Shown: piece by piece, positions 48,591 to 58,822 of the stretch | Layout: every line of letters begins with the position of its first letter | Position numbering within the stretch: position 1 is the first letter of the stretch | Position numbers and translations under genes: made by a program | The notes under the pieces: generated by a model | Databases searched by the model: none | Told to the model about the DNA's origin: nothing | The model's input: the letters and a program-made list of their open reading frames with translations, nothing else | Assembly: GCA_019009955.1 (NCBI GenBank) | Contig: JADPXZ010000007.1 | Span: forward strand, 5,652,001-5,716,000 | Reading direction: 5' to 3' | Length of the DNA stretch: 64,000 nt | Origin: Riptortus pedestris | Taxonomy: Eukaryota; Arthropoda; Insecta; Hemiptera; Alydidae

Positions 48591-49930
48591 AAAATTGACT
48601 CCGTTTTCTGCAAGAATCTCCCTAACTTATAGTCTAAAGTTAAAGTCTGGACACCTTTTTATTTAGATCCAAATGGTACATATCCCTCGTCCGGAAGTAA
48701 ATATTCCTTGTCTAGATCTATAAGCAACGCATTCCTTGTCTAAAGATTGTCTTCGCTATCAGCAAAGTAGACCACATGCTGCAGTTATTAGTCTTTGTCT
48801 GCACGTTAATGCGCTTTGATTAATGTTAATCTACAAGTTTCTAAATCTAAATATATCCCTTGTCGTGATGAATAAATTCCATGTCCAAGTATTTCGATTC
48901 CTTGTCTAGTCCGTGTCTTCAATTTGTGTAAATGGTACCTATTCCTTGTCTAAATGTATCCGTTCCTTTTCTAAAGATTTTCTTCGTTATTTGTAAGGTT
49001 TCCCATATCCTATAGTCAATACCCTAAGACTGGTCACAACTTTGTCCAAATCTAAATAGTACCGATTCCTTGTCTAAATGTGTTCGTTCCTTGTCTAAAG
49101 ATAGACTTCGTTATTTGTAAGGTTTCCCATATTCTATAGTCAATACCCCAAGTCTGGTCACGTCTTTGTCTAAATCTAAATGGTGCCTATTCCTTGTCTA
49201 AATGTGTTCGTTCCTTGTCTAAAGATAGACTCCGTTATTTGTAAGGTTTCCCATACCTTATACTCAATACCCTAAGTCTGGTCACGTCTTTGTCTAAATC
49301 TAAATGGTACCTATTCCTTGTCTATCGATTTGAATTCTCTAATCTAAATGGTACCTATCCTAAATTTCCTTGTCTAAATTCTATGGTACCTATTCCTTGT
49401 CTAAATGTGTTCGTTCCTTGTCTAAATGTGTTCGTTCCTTGTCTAATGATTGACTTCATTATTTGTAAGGTTTCCCATATACTATAGTCAATACCCTAAG
49501 TCTGGTTACGTCTTTGTCTAACTCTAAATGGTACCTATTCCGTGTCTAAATGTGTTCGTTCCTTGTCTAAATCTAAATGTATCCGTTCCTTGTCTAAAGA
49601 TTGACTTAGTTATTTGTAAGGTTTCCCATATCTTATAGTCAATACCCTAAGTCTGGTCACGTCTTTGTCTAATGTGGTTCTTTGTCTAAATCTAAATGGT
49701 ACATATTCCTTGTCTAAATGTATCCGTTCCTTGTCTAAAGATTGACTTAGTTATTTGTAAGGTTTCCCATATCCTATAGTCAATACCCTAAGTCTGGTCA
49801 CGTCTTTGTCTAAATCTAAATGGTACCTATTCCTTGTCTAAATGTGTTCGTTCCTTGTCTAAATCTAAATGGTACCTATTCCTTGTCTAAGTGTATCCGT
49901 ATCCTATAGTCATCAGCCCTTATCCAGACG
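48591..49930. repeat. Diverged tandem array, about 124-bp unit
   Basis: Units contain CCTTGTCTAAATGTGTTCGT, GTTATTTGTAAGGTTTCCCA and TATAGTCAATACCCTAAGTC, with CAATACCC at about 49016, 49140 and 49264. It shares CCTTGTCTAAA and TCTAAATG words with the neighbouring 100-bp array and is much less homogeneous. The 65-residue frame at 49290-49487 is repeat translation. Confidence 0.85.
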
Positions 49931-49959
49931 TTAATGCTCCTTGACTAGAAACTATATGC

Positions 49960-50093
49960 TCTATATATATATATATATATATATAATTTTGAATGTAGCT
50001 CATTTTGGTCATCTCCTGACTGGGATCGGTGGACATTTGTAGAAATGTTTCTCAAATCAAGTTATGAGTACGACCTCAATAGCTGATTTCCCA
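49960..50093 (-). mobile_element. Family A left-end fragment
   Basis: A short (TA)n, then TTTTGAATGTAGCTCATTTT to CCTCAATAGCTGATTTCCCA. The terminal hairpin is lost. It splits the CCTTGTCTAAA-rich region; further such words occur after it at 50130-50215. Confidence 0.75.
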
Positions 50094-50275
50094 CCAACTG
50101 ATATAACACACTTGTTATTTCAACACACCTTAATGTTCCTTGTTTTAATATAGTACATATTCCTTGTCTTCTTGTACACGTTCCTAGTCTAAAAGCAAGC
50201 ATTCCTTGTCTATGGGTTGCCTCAGTTTTATTCAACATTGACCATCCCCCATAAAAATTCGTCTTGACCTGGTCG

Positions 50276-50373
50276 TACTATTGAGGTCGTACTCATGACG
50301 CGATTTGAGAAAATTTTCTTCAAATGTCCATCGATCCTAGTCAGGAGATGACCAAAATGTGGTCCATTCAAAA

Positions 50374-50437
<64 letters not shown>

Positions 50438-50840
50438 CTGTTACCGCTCTAGGTGTCGCAATTTTTCTTTGTTCAGTACCAAACTCGATATTTAGACTAA
50501 GTTAGTTAATGGCTGAAATCGGACCAGTGGGAGGGCGGTTTTTTCGAAAATTCGAAATATCTCCTTTACTTCCGTTAATATCTCCGTTGGATCGAAAATT
50601 GTATGGAACCAATCTTATTGCAAATTAAATTTCCCTATAAATATTGTTATATACATTTATTCTCTATCTTGAATATTAACCGAGAAAGTAGAATTTTTAT
50701 TAAATCTGGACAAGTCAGTTTCCCGCCAAAAGCTAGTTGGGCCCTTTGCCGTAACTGTTCGGCTCTCGTATGTATATTTCTCTATTGTATAACTTGACGC
50801 TGGGAAATCTGCTTAGTTTACGCGTGACCCCGGACTTTTT
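50276..50840 (+). mobile_element. Family A element lacking its terminal hairpin
   Basis: Begins at CTATTGAGGTCGTACTCATG without AGCAGATTTCCC. It has (TA)n at 50376-50432, the core, the TTTCCCGCCAAAAGCTAGTT segment and right end GGGAAATCTGCTTAGTTTAC, GTGACCCCGGAC. Confidence 0.8.
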
Positions 50841-51151
50841 AATTATTTATTCAAAGTAAAATATCATAATATTGATAATAAATAGGGAAGATATATCTGA
50901 TTATTAACTCTTAATGTTGCATCCAACCTTGTACAATAGCTGCATAAGCATAAGCAAGCTGCAGTTGGCTTCAGAACTCCAGCTATATTCAAGCCAGAAA
51001 CCTTACGCAGTTATATTAGTATTACTCAGTTATTTAACAAAAGAATCAGTATCCTATTAGCGGATTAGCCACTTAAAGAAAATAGGCTATGCAGTCATGA
51101 CGGAAGCATTTACACAAATGTCCATCGATCTTACCCAGGAGATGATGAAAA
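50841..51151. other. Unassigned AT-rich spacer
   Basis: No recognised element apart from a decayed family A left-block echo at 51095-51150 (AAATGTCCATCGATCTTACC). No supported exon. Confidence 0.4.
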
Positions 51152-51886
51152 AAGTCCGTCACGCAGGGGCTGCGTAAACTAAGCAGATTTCCCACGTGAA
51201 GTTTTACAATAGAGAAATCTGCCTAATAACAACTGTAGTTGTAAGAAACCTCTAAACCTAAAACATTATTTAGGGCGTAATAACCCAGTAGTTTCTAGCC
51301 CCAAAAAACAGTTGACCTAACCTCTAAACCTATTCACGAGGGACGAATAGTTATGGAAACGGCCGCCAGAGCTCTCGCCGGAAACTCCGAACATAGCCTA
51401 CTGGCGACCACACGCAGAATACAAATGCAAATATCTCGGTTAATATTCAAGATAGAGAATAAATGTATATAACAATATTTATAGTAAATTTAATTTACAA
51501 TAAGATTGGTTATTTACAACCTTTCGATCCGACGTATAGTAACGGAGATATTTCGAATTTTCTAAAATCCTCCCTCTAAACCCCCCCCTCCCACTGGTCC
51601 GATTTCAGCCATTAACGAACTTGATCTGTCCTTTTACATAAAACGCTTAAATATGAAGTTTGGTAACGATCAACCAAAAATTGCGACCGCTAGAGCGGTA
51701 ATAGACAAATATATATGTATGTGTATATATATATATATATATATATACACATACAGTTTTGAACGGACCTCATTTTGGTCATCTCCTGACTAGGATCGAT
51801 GGACATTTGAAGAAATGTTTCTCAAATCGCGTCATGAGTACGACCTCAATAGCTGATTTCCCTTAAGGCAAATATGCTAAAAATGA
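51152..51886 (-). mobile_element. Family A element, complete
   Basis: Reversed right end AGTCCGTCACGCAGGGGCTG, the GGCCGCCAGAGCTCTCGCCG subtype, core, (TA)n at about 51709-51750, and a left end with a hairpin mutated in one arm (CCCTTAAGGCAAATATGCT). Confidence 0.85.
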
Positions 51887-51913
51887 GGTCCGTTCAAAAT
51901 TATATATATATAC

Positions 51914-52122
51914 TAGCAGAGCCGAGAGACATTGTCCTGGATGATATTTCAAGCGATTAGGATATTAAATTTAATAATATTATGTTTAAAACAAAAGCTA
52001 CTTTTAATAACACAATAAACAACTTTTATCATGTGCACGTTTGCCTAAAAACAAATAGAAAATGAAATATCGCCAATTTTTTATTCCTCCGTTATAACCG
52101 CCACTCCCGTTCGAACCAAAAA
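51914..52122 (+). mobile_element. Family B fragment, interrupted by a family A element
   Basis: An atypical head (CTAGCAGAGCCGAGAGACAT), then an internal unit with ACACAATAAACAACTTTTAT and ATAACCGCCACTCCCGTTCG. Family A begins 17 bp later at 52124. Confidence 0.55.
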
Positions 52123-52123
52123 A

Positions 52124-52578
52124 AAGTCCGCCACGCAGGGGCTGCGTAAACTAAGCAGATTTCCCAGCGTCAAGTTATACAATAGAGAAATTTCAGAATA
52201 GAGAGTCAAACAGTTACGGGAACGGCCCGAACTAGCTCTTGACGGAAACTCACGACTAGAGTTGGCCGATCTCATCTCAGAAGCTGAAAACAGAAAAGTG
52301 CAAATATCTCGGTTAATATTCAAGATAGAGAATAAATGTATATAACAATATTTATAGGAAATTTAATTTGCAATAAGATTGGTTCTATATAATTTTTCGA
52401 TCCGACGTACAGTAACGGAGATATTTTGAATTTTCGAAAATCCTCCCCTCTAAACCCCCCCTCCCACTGTTCCGATTTTAGCCATTAACGAACTTGATCT
52501 TTATTTTTGCATAAAACGTTTAAATATCGAGTTTGGTAACGATCAAACGAAAATTGCGACCGCTAGAGCGGTAACAGT

Positions 52579-52643
<65 letters not shown>

Positions 52644-52767
52644 GAACGGAGCTCATTTTCGTCATCTCCTGACTAGGATCGATGGACATTTGAAGAAATT
52701 TTTCGAAACTCGCTTCATGAGTACGACCTCAATAGCTGATTCCCCCTAAGGGAAATCTGCTAAAATA
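52124..52767 (-). mobile_element. Family A element, complete
   Basis: Reversed right end AGTCCGCCACGCAGGGGCTG, the TAGCTCTTGACGGAAACTCA subtype (also at 22275), core, long (TA)n at 52583-52638, and left end with hairpin CCCCCTAAGGGAAATCTGCT. Confidence 0.85.
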
Positions 52768-52794
52768 AACAGCTTTTGTCCCGAGGAATTTTGA

Positions 52795-53200
52795 AAATTC
52801 GAAATATCTCCGCTGCTATAAGTCGGATCGAAAAATTGTACATAACCAATCTTATTGCCAATTAAATTTCCTATAAATATTGTTATATACATTTATTCTC
52901 TATCTTGAATATTAGCCGAGATATTTGCATTTTTCAGTTTTCATCCTCGAGCAAAGCCCCACTCCTGCTCGTGTCACATAAACAATACTCTGTTATATAA
53001 TAAACCGCATTATTCAAAGCTTAAATACCAAATATTGTTTTAATTCTTAATATCTCCGTTATTATGCGTCGGATCGAAAAGTTGTAGAGAACCAATCTTA
53101 TTGCAAATTAAATTTACTATAAATGTTGTTATGTGCATTTATTCTCTATCTTGAATGTTAGCCGAGATATTTGCATTTTTTCAGTTTTCAGGAGTTGAGC
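52795..53200 (+). repeat. Two family A core units in tandem
   Basis: Core units begin at about 52800 and 53048 (ATATCTCCG to CCGAGATATTTGCATTTTTC). Each is followed by a TTTTCA...GAGCAA segment like that at 41395-41440. Confidence 0.75.
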
Positions 53201-53678
53201 AAGGCTACACTATTAGTAATGTCATATCAACAATAAGCTGTTATATCATGAAGCCTAAATTTAGTTGGGTTAAATAATTTAATTAGAGTAAAACTAGTAA
53301 AAAATTTATAGAAAACGTGAAACATTTTGATACATTATGTTGTTTAATGGTAATAAACAAATATAAAGAACATACTTACTTATAGAATACAACATCAAGT
53401 CATGAGCAAATAAACAACATGGAAGGTTATACAACAAAGCAGTATGTTAGACAACAAGCTTAAACAACATTCAAAGGAGGTTTAGAAAGAGAGGAAATGG
53501 GAAAGGGGGGTTGTACATTTATTTCGATACAGCAAAACATCACATGCACTAAATGCAAACAACAAAGAATATACAACACCAAGGGATTTTTTTATGTCGT
53601 GGTTGGCAACACTTCGTGTCTGTGTTTTCTGTTGGTAGCACTTTTTTTTTTTTTTTTTCTCTTTTAACAAATAATCAC
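53201..53678. other. AT-rich spacer, probable intron
   Basis: No repeat family was recognised apart from a T-run at about 53642-53658. The donor GTGATT of the minus-strand exon lies at its right edge. Confidence 0.4.
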
Positions 53679-53735
53679 CTCAGTGTCCTTGGTGCTGACA
53701 AGTGTGACTCTCTTTTTCTCCTTCGTCTTCGCCAT
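53679..53735 (-). CDS. Candidate first coding exon a of the DPP-like gene
   Basis: On the minus strand an ATG (GACGCATGGC context) opens 19 codons, MAKTKEKKRVTLVSTKDTE, ending at GAG/GTGATT in phase 0. It is short and Lys-rich, as expected for the cytoplasmic tail of a type II membrane S9B protein. DPP6/DPP10 genes in animals use several such first exons spliced to a common transmembrane exon. It is preceded by a CpG-rich segment. Linkage to the propeller exons is inferred only from strand, order, phase and family habit. No transmembrane exon was found between them, so it could start another gene. Confidence 0.5.
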
Positions 53736-53950
53736 GCGTCCTTCCTCGACGGCAGCTCGACTAGTACTGGGCCCAGGGGAGGGGCGGACGTTGCCGGAAA
53801 CGGCCGAAGTCGCCCGAAGAGCCGGTCGGAATCGGCCGATGAGAGCCGAAGCCCGGAGGGGCGTGGCTCTGGCACGAACAGCTGATCCCCTCCCGAATTC
53901 CCGCGCGAATACTCAACAGCTGTCAACAACGCCGTTCTCCCGCCTTTTTT
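53736..53950 (-). promoter_or_regulatory. GC-rich presumed promoter / 5' UTR
   Basis: About 200 bp of GC-rich, non-repetitive DNA (GGCCGAAGTCGCCCGAAGAG, CAGCTGATCCCCTCCCGAAT) directly upstream, on the minus strand, of the candidate first exon. It contrasts with AT-rich surroundings and includes CAGCTG E-box-like words. Overlapping frames on both strands are explained by low stop-codon density. Confidence 0.45.
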
Positions 53951-53967
53951 TCGAAAATACTACGTCT

Positions 53968-55045
53968 GATTTATTTAGCAGATTTCCCTCAAACAAGAAT
54001 GACAACATATTCTACATTTCTTTAAAAAAAAAATCCATAAGTTTAAGAGGGACTTTAAAACATGAAAGGATAACTCGCTAAATATTTGAGCTAACAAAAA
54101 AATGCATATAACAACAATTGTAGAGCATCAATAGTTCAATAAGATTGGTTCTATAACATTTTACTCTCAGGCTCATAATAACGGAGATATTTGGAATTTT
54201 TGTTATGAATAGCTGAAATAAATTAATGAGGTATTTTAAAAGAATACGCAAATATCTCGGTTAATATTTACGATAGAGAAAAAATGCATATAACAACAAT
54301 TGTAGAGCATCAATAGTTCAATAAGATTGGTTCTATAACATTTTACTCTCAGACTCATAATAACGGAGATATTTGGAATTTTTGTTATGAATAGCTAAAA
54401 TAAATTAATGAGGCCTTTTATTAATGAGGTATTTTAAAAGAAAAACGCAAATATCTCATAAATATTTACGATAGAGAAAAAGTGCATATAACAACAATTG
54501 TAGAACATCAATAGTTCAACAAGATTGGTTCTATAACATTTTACTCTCAGGCTCATAATTACGGAGATATTTGGAATTTTTGTTGAGAATAGCTAAAATA
54601 AATTAATGAGGCCTTTTATTAATGAGGTATTTTAAAAGAAAAACGCAAATATCTCGGTTAATATTTACGATAGAGAAAAAGTGCATATAACAACAATTGT
54701 AGAACATCAATAGTTCAACAAGATTGGTTCTATAACATTTTACTCTCAGGCTCATAATAACGGAGATATTTGGAATTTTTGTTGAGAATAGCTAAAATAA
54801 ATTAATGAGGCCTTTTATTAATGAGGTATTTTAAAAGAAAAACGCAAATATCTCGGTTAATATTTACGATAGAGAAAAAGTGCATATAACAACAATTGTA
54901 GAGCATCAATAGTTCAACAAGATTGGTTCTATAACATTTTACTCTCAGGCTCATAATAACGGAGATATTTGGAATTTGTGTTACGAATAGCTAAAATAAC
55001 GTCCGTGACGCAGGGGTTGCGTTAACTAAGCTGATTTCCCACTTG
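53968..55045 (-). repeat. Family A left-end scrap, core-unit array and right end
   Basis: AGCAGATTTCCCTCAA (plus-oriented scrap) at 53976 is followed by five reversed core units at about 54080-54998, period about 190-240 bp. A reversed right end (GTCCGTGACGCAGGGGTTGC) follows at 55001-55040. Units share a TTAATGAGGCCTTTTATTAATG junction, implying recent amplification within this array. Confidence 0.75.
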
Positions 55046-55179
55046 CGTCACGTATTTGCATTTATCTCAAAACGTAAATGTTCAATGAGAAGAATATTTG
55101 GCATTTAGGCTTCGAAAAGTTTTTATTTCTTCTTATTAAATAAAGTAAAAATGTTCTTCCCGCCTAAACGGCAACAATT

Positions 55180-56020
55180 TTGAAAATTCCAAATATCTCC
55201 GTTATTATGAGTCTGAGAGTAAAATGTTATAGAACCAATCTTGTTGAACTATTGATGCTCTACAATTATTGTTATATGCACTTTTTCTCTATCGTAAATA
55301 TTAACCGAGATATTTGCCGTATTCTTAAATAAAGTGTTGCACAAAGTTACTATCTCAGACCTAATCTATTTATTTTAGCTATAATTCCAAATATCTCCGT
55401 TATTATGAGCCTGAGAGTAAAATGTTATAGAACCATTCTTGTTGAACTATTGATGCTCTACAATTGTTGTTATATGCACTTTTTCTCTATCATAAATATT
55501 TACCGAGATATTTCCGTTTTTCTTTTATAACGTGTTGCACAAGGTTTGAATCTCAGACCTAATCTATTTATTTTAGCTATTCGTGACAAAAATTCTAAAT
55601 ATCTCCGTTATTATGAGTCTCAGAGTAAAATGTTATAGAACCATTCTTGTTGAACTATTGATGCTCTACAATTGTTGTTATATGCACTTTTTCTCTATCA
55701 TAAATATTTACCGAGATATTTGCGTTTTTCTTTTATAACGTGTTGCACAAGGTTTGAATCTCAGACCTAATCTATTTATTTTAGCTATTCGTGACAAAAA
55801 TTCTAAATATCTCCGTTATTATGAGTCTCAGAGTAAAATGTTATAGAACCAATCTTGTTGAACTATTGATGTTCTACAATTGTTGTTATATACACTTTTG
55901 TCGTAAGTCTAGCACTAAGCGAGTTTTTTATACTTCCTTCATCTGAATAGAGAGCAGATTAAAGTAATCTTTTACAGAATGAAATCTGCTTAGTTTACGC
56001 AACCCTTGCGTGCGCGATAT
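55180..56020 (+). repeat. Core-unit array ending in a family A-like right end
   Basis: Four core units, then CTTCATCTGAATAGAGAGCA and right end GAAATCTGCTTAGTTTACGC, AACCCTTGCGTGC. Inverted relative to the array at 53968-55045. The last part and the following exon correspond to 37.7-38.4 kb. Confidence 0.78.
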
Positions 56021-56304
56021 TATTTATTTTTTTAATTATTCACGAGTAAACTACGTAAATTTATCTTAAACGAAAACCAATAACTTAATTTTTCAAAATT
56101 AAATATATCGAGAAAAGTAAAACATTTGTTCGTAGGTAGTAATATAACATGTGTCATGGGTTAACCTAAAACAATACTCCATGGACACTCTATTAGTCCG
56201 AAATTCTTACTCAAAATTACATAATTTTTTAATGCACACACGAAATTCTTGAATGTCAGACGGGACTCGAAACTCAAACACTTGAAGACAGGAGTTCAGG
56301 AATC
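56021..56304. other. 5' flank of the second GGCT-like exon 1
   Basis: AT-rich sequence matching 37990-38252 apart from the homopolymer changes there. It includes a TTTATCTTAAACGAAAACCA word and is the likely promoter or 5' UTR region of the exon. Confidence 0.5.
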
Positions 56305-56415
56305 ATGGCGAGCAAGAAGTTTATCTATTTCGCTTATTGCGTCAACATGTTGTCAAGCAGAATGGAGTGCTGCGTCGGGAAGACGGTCAAAAGGAAAGGC
56401 CTGGGAAAGTTACAG
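56305..56415 (+). CDS. GGCT: GGCT-like exon 1, second (cleaner) copy
   Basis: ATG to CAG/GTAAGC, 37 codons, phase 0: MASKKFIYFAYCVNMLSSRM, ECCVGKTVKRKGLGKLQ. This is the GGCT N-terminus F-(L/I)-Y-F-A-Y-G-S-N-x-L...G-x-G-K-L-Q, but the substrate-loop Gly-Ser is Cys-Val. It lies 10 kb downstream of the gene's last exon. No further GGCT exon follows in the window, which is occupied by repeats to its end. It may be the start of a tandem second gene, an orphan duplicated exon, or a sign of misassembly. Confidence 0.75.
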
Positions 56416-56489
56416 GTAAGCCTAGCCTCCGCAAGTCAATATAGAAACTTGTCATGTATTACACGCCCTAAAGAATGTTGATACATATA

Positions 56490-56765
56490 CATATAATCTT
56501 GTTGAACTATTGATGCTCTACAATTGTTGTTATATGCACTTTTTCTCTATCATAAATATTTACCGAGATATTTGCGTTTTTCTTTTATAACGTGTTGCAC
56601 AAGGTTTGAATCTCAGACCTAATCTATTTATTTTAGCTATTCGTGACAAAAATTCTAAATATCTCCGTTATTATGAGTCTCAGAGTAAAATGTTATAGAA
56701 CCATTCTTGTTGAACTATTGATGCTCTACAATTGTTGTTATATGCACTTTTGTCGTAGGTCTATT
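56490..56765 (+). repeat. Family A core-unit fragment
   Basis: One and a half core units from AATCTTGTTGAACTATTGAT to ATGCACTTTTGTCGTAGGTC, immediately after the duplicated GGCT exon block. Confidence 0.75.
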
Positions 56766-56882
56766 ATTTACCGAGTTATTAGAACTTTTCACTACAGAGT
56801 CATAACCACTTTTCTTCGCGTGTAAGTTATTTTTATTAGATAAATGAAAAAAAAAATAAATAAAAAATATTGCCAACGTTAC

Positions 56883-56945
56883 CTCTAGCTGGTGGTCTTT
56901 CTTGATGTCAGCTTGGTGGCCTCCGCTAGTCTGGACCGTGTTCAT
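56883..56945 (-). CDS. Candidate alternative first coding exon b of the DPP-like gene
   Basis: Minus-strand ATG opening 21 codons, MNTVQTSGGHQADIKKDHQL then E, ending at GAG/GTAACG in phase 0, the same last codon and phase as the exon at 53735-53679. It is hydrophilic, as for a cytoplasmic tail. Upstream sequence has no in-frame ATG nearby; an AACTGCAG about 35 bp before the ATG might be an acceptor of a spliced 5' UTR. It could equally begin an unrelated gene. Confidence 0.42.
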
Positions 56946-57141
56946 CCTGCTTGCTGATGCACTCCTAAAGTCGACGCCTGCAGTTCAGGGCTAGTGATAC
57001 AGTTGAAACATTGTGCAACAAGGAAAATGCACTGGCTTTGCAGAAACTCATGACTTTGGCAATGTTAAAAACAAAAAAATAAGGAACTAAATTCGTATTT
57101 TGTTGCTTTCAGTCTATTAATAAACGCTAAACGTTTCTTTT

Positions 57142-57660
57142 AGCATATTTGCCTTAAGGGAAATCAGCTATTGAGGTCGTACTCATGACGCGATTTGAGA
57201 AACATTTCTTCAAATGTCCATCGATCCTAGTCAGGAGATGACCAAAATGAGGTCCGTTCAAAATTTTATATATATATTTCTGTTACCGCTCTAGCGGTCG
57301 CAATTTTTGTTTGATCGTTACCAAACTCGATATTTAGTCGTTTCATGTAAAAAGAAAGATCAAGTTCGTTAACTGCTGAAATCGGACCAGTGGGAGGGGG
57401 GTTTAGAGGGGAGGATTTTCGAAAATTCAAAATGTCTCCGTTACTATACGTCGGATCGAAAAATTGTATAGATATCGATCTTATTGTAAATTAAATTTAC
57501 TATAAATATTGTTACATACATTTATTCTGTATCTTGAATATTAACCGAGATATTTGCTTCGGCCCTTTCCGTAACTGTTCGGCTCTCGTATGTATATTTC
57601 TTTATTGTATAACTTCACGTGGGAAATCTGCTTAGTTTACGCAGAACCTGCGGGACGTGC
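57142..57660 (+). mobile_element. Family A element, complete, short microsatellite
   Basis: Left end AGCATATTTGCCTTAAGGGA, a very short TA tract at 57269-57279, core, and a right half CGTAACTGTTCGGCTCTCGT to GCAGAACCTGCGGGACGTGC. The next copy follows within a few bases. Confidence 0.85.
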
Positions 57661-57661
57661 T

Positions 57662-57786
57662 TTTAGCATATTTCCCTTAAGGGAAATCAGCTATTGAGGT
57701 TGTACTCATGACGGAATTTTCGACATTTTTCTTCAAATGTCCATCGATCCTAGCTAGTAGATGACGAAAATGAGGTCCGTTCAAAA

Positions 57787-57824
<38 letters not shown>

Positions 57825-58615
57825 CTGTTACCGCTCTAGCGGTCGCAATTTTTGTTTAATCCTTACCAAACTTCATATTTAAGCGTTTTATGTAAAAAGA
57901 AAGATCAAGTTCGTTAACGGCTGAAAGCGGACACGTGGGAGGGGGGTATTAGAGGGGAGGATTTTTGAAAATTCCAAATATCTCCGTTACTATACGTCGG
58001 ATCGAAAAATTATACAGAATCAATCTTATTACAAATTAAAATTACTATAAATATTGTTATATACATTTATTCTCTATCTTGACTATTCACCGAGATATGT
58101 GCATTTTTCAGTTTTTCACCAAACCGCCACTTCTACTCATGTTACGTAAACAATACTCTGATACATAATAAATCACATTAATTGGAAGTTTAAATACCAA
58201 AAATTGTATTCAAGAGACCTTTACTATTCGAGATACATGCCAATATGCACTGGTGACCCCCCCCCCATCTTAAAGTTTTGGACTACTAAAATTTTATTGA
58301 TTGAGATAATAATTATTCTGACTCATTATTAATTACAGTACTAGATATAGTAAATAGTTCTCAATAAAATTAATGTGTTATATTCTGATATATTTCAGTA
58401 ATTGTTTTTTTTTTCCGGTTGTGAGGCGGGACCCGTTTGTTTAAACTTCTAACCTAGCGCTTCCTGTCGGCAGGCTATTGAAATTGGATGAAACATTTCT
58501 TATTTCCGTTTGTATTTATTCACGGTGTTGTGTTAGCAGTATGTATATTTATCAATTACTAAACTTTACGAGGGAAATCTGCTTAGTTTACGCTGCCCCT
58601 GCCTCACGGACTTTT
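57662..58615 (+). mobile_element. Family A element, long subtype
   Basis: AGCATATTTCCCTTAAGGGA, (TA)n at 57788-57821, core, the extra segment with ACCAAACCGCCACTTCTACT, a C-run at 58258 and GTGAGGCGGGACCCGTTTGT, and right end CTGCCCCTGCCTCACGGAC. A close twin of 13428-14488; the twin at 13.4 kb has many extra single-base insertions. Confidence 0.85.
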
Positions 58616-58822
58616 TGTCATCTGCTAGGCAGTATTGAATGAAATTGTGTATAATCCGAGCCGATATTTTGTCAGGTCGTATTTTTTCGCTGAGGTATTG
58701 CTTTATTTCCAGCTGCAGATATATAGCCCTTAGTTAGTAGCCTGAGCTGAAGTGGGGAGGCGTGTTGGAGGGCCGGCTCTTGACATGGTGAGACCTACTT
58801 GCTTACCTCCCGAAATTAGGGG
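58616..58822. other. Unique spacer before the 37-bp satellite
   Basis: About 200 bp of moderately GC-rich, non-repetitive sequence (GTAGCCTGAGCTGAAGTGGG). No supported exon. Confidence 0.4.

Noticed and set aside
50930..51000. Possible minus-strand exon ending in a GTACAAG donor-like site.
   Set aside because: The frames contain stops within a few codons and no family pattern was recognised.
53675..53929. 84-codon minus-strand frame covering the same region as candidate exon a.
   Set aside because: It reads the GC-rich segment in a different frame, lacks similarity to anything recognised, and would remove the phase-0 donor agreement seen for the short exon.
53553..54081. Plus-strand frames of 110 and 132 codons across the GC-rich segment.
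   Set aside because: Shadow frames of the GC-rich presumed promoter; one runs on into family A sequence. The minus-strand short exon with a GT donor is the better explanation.
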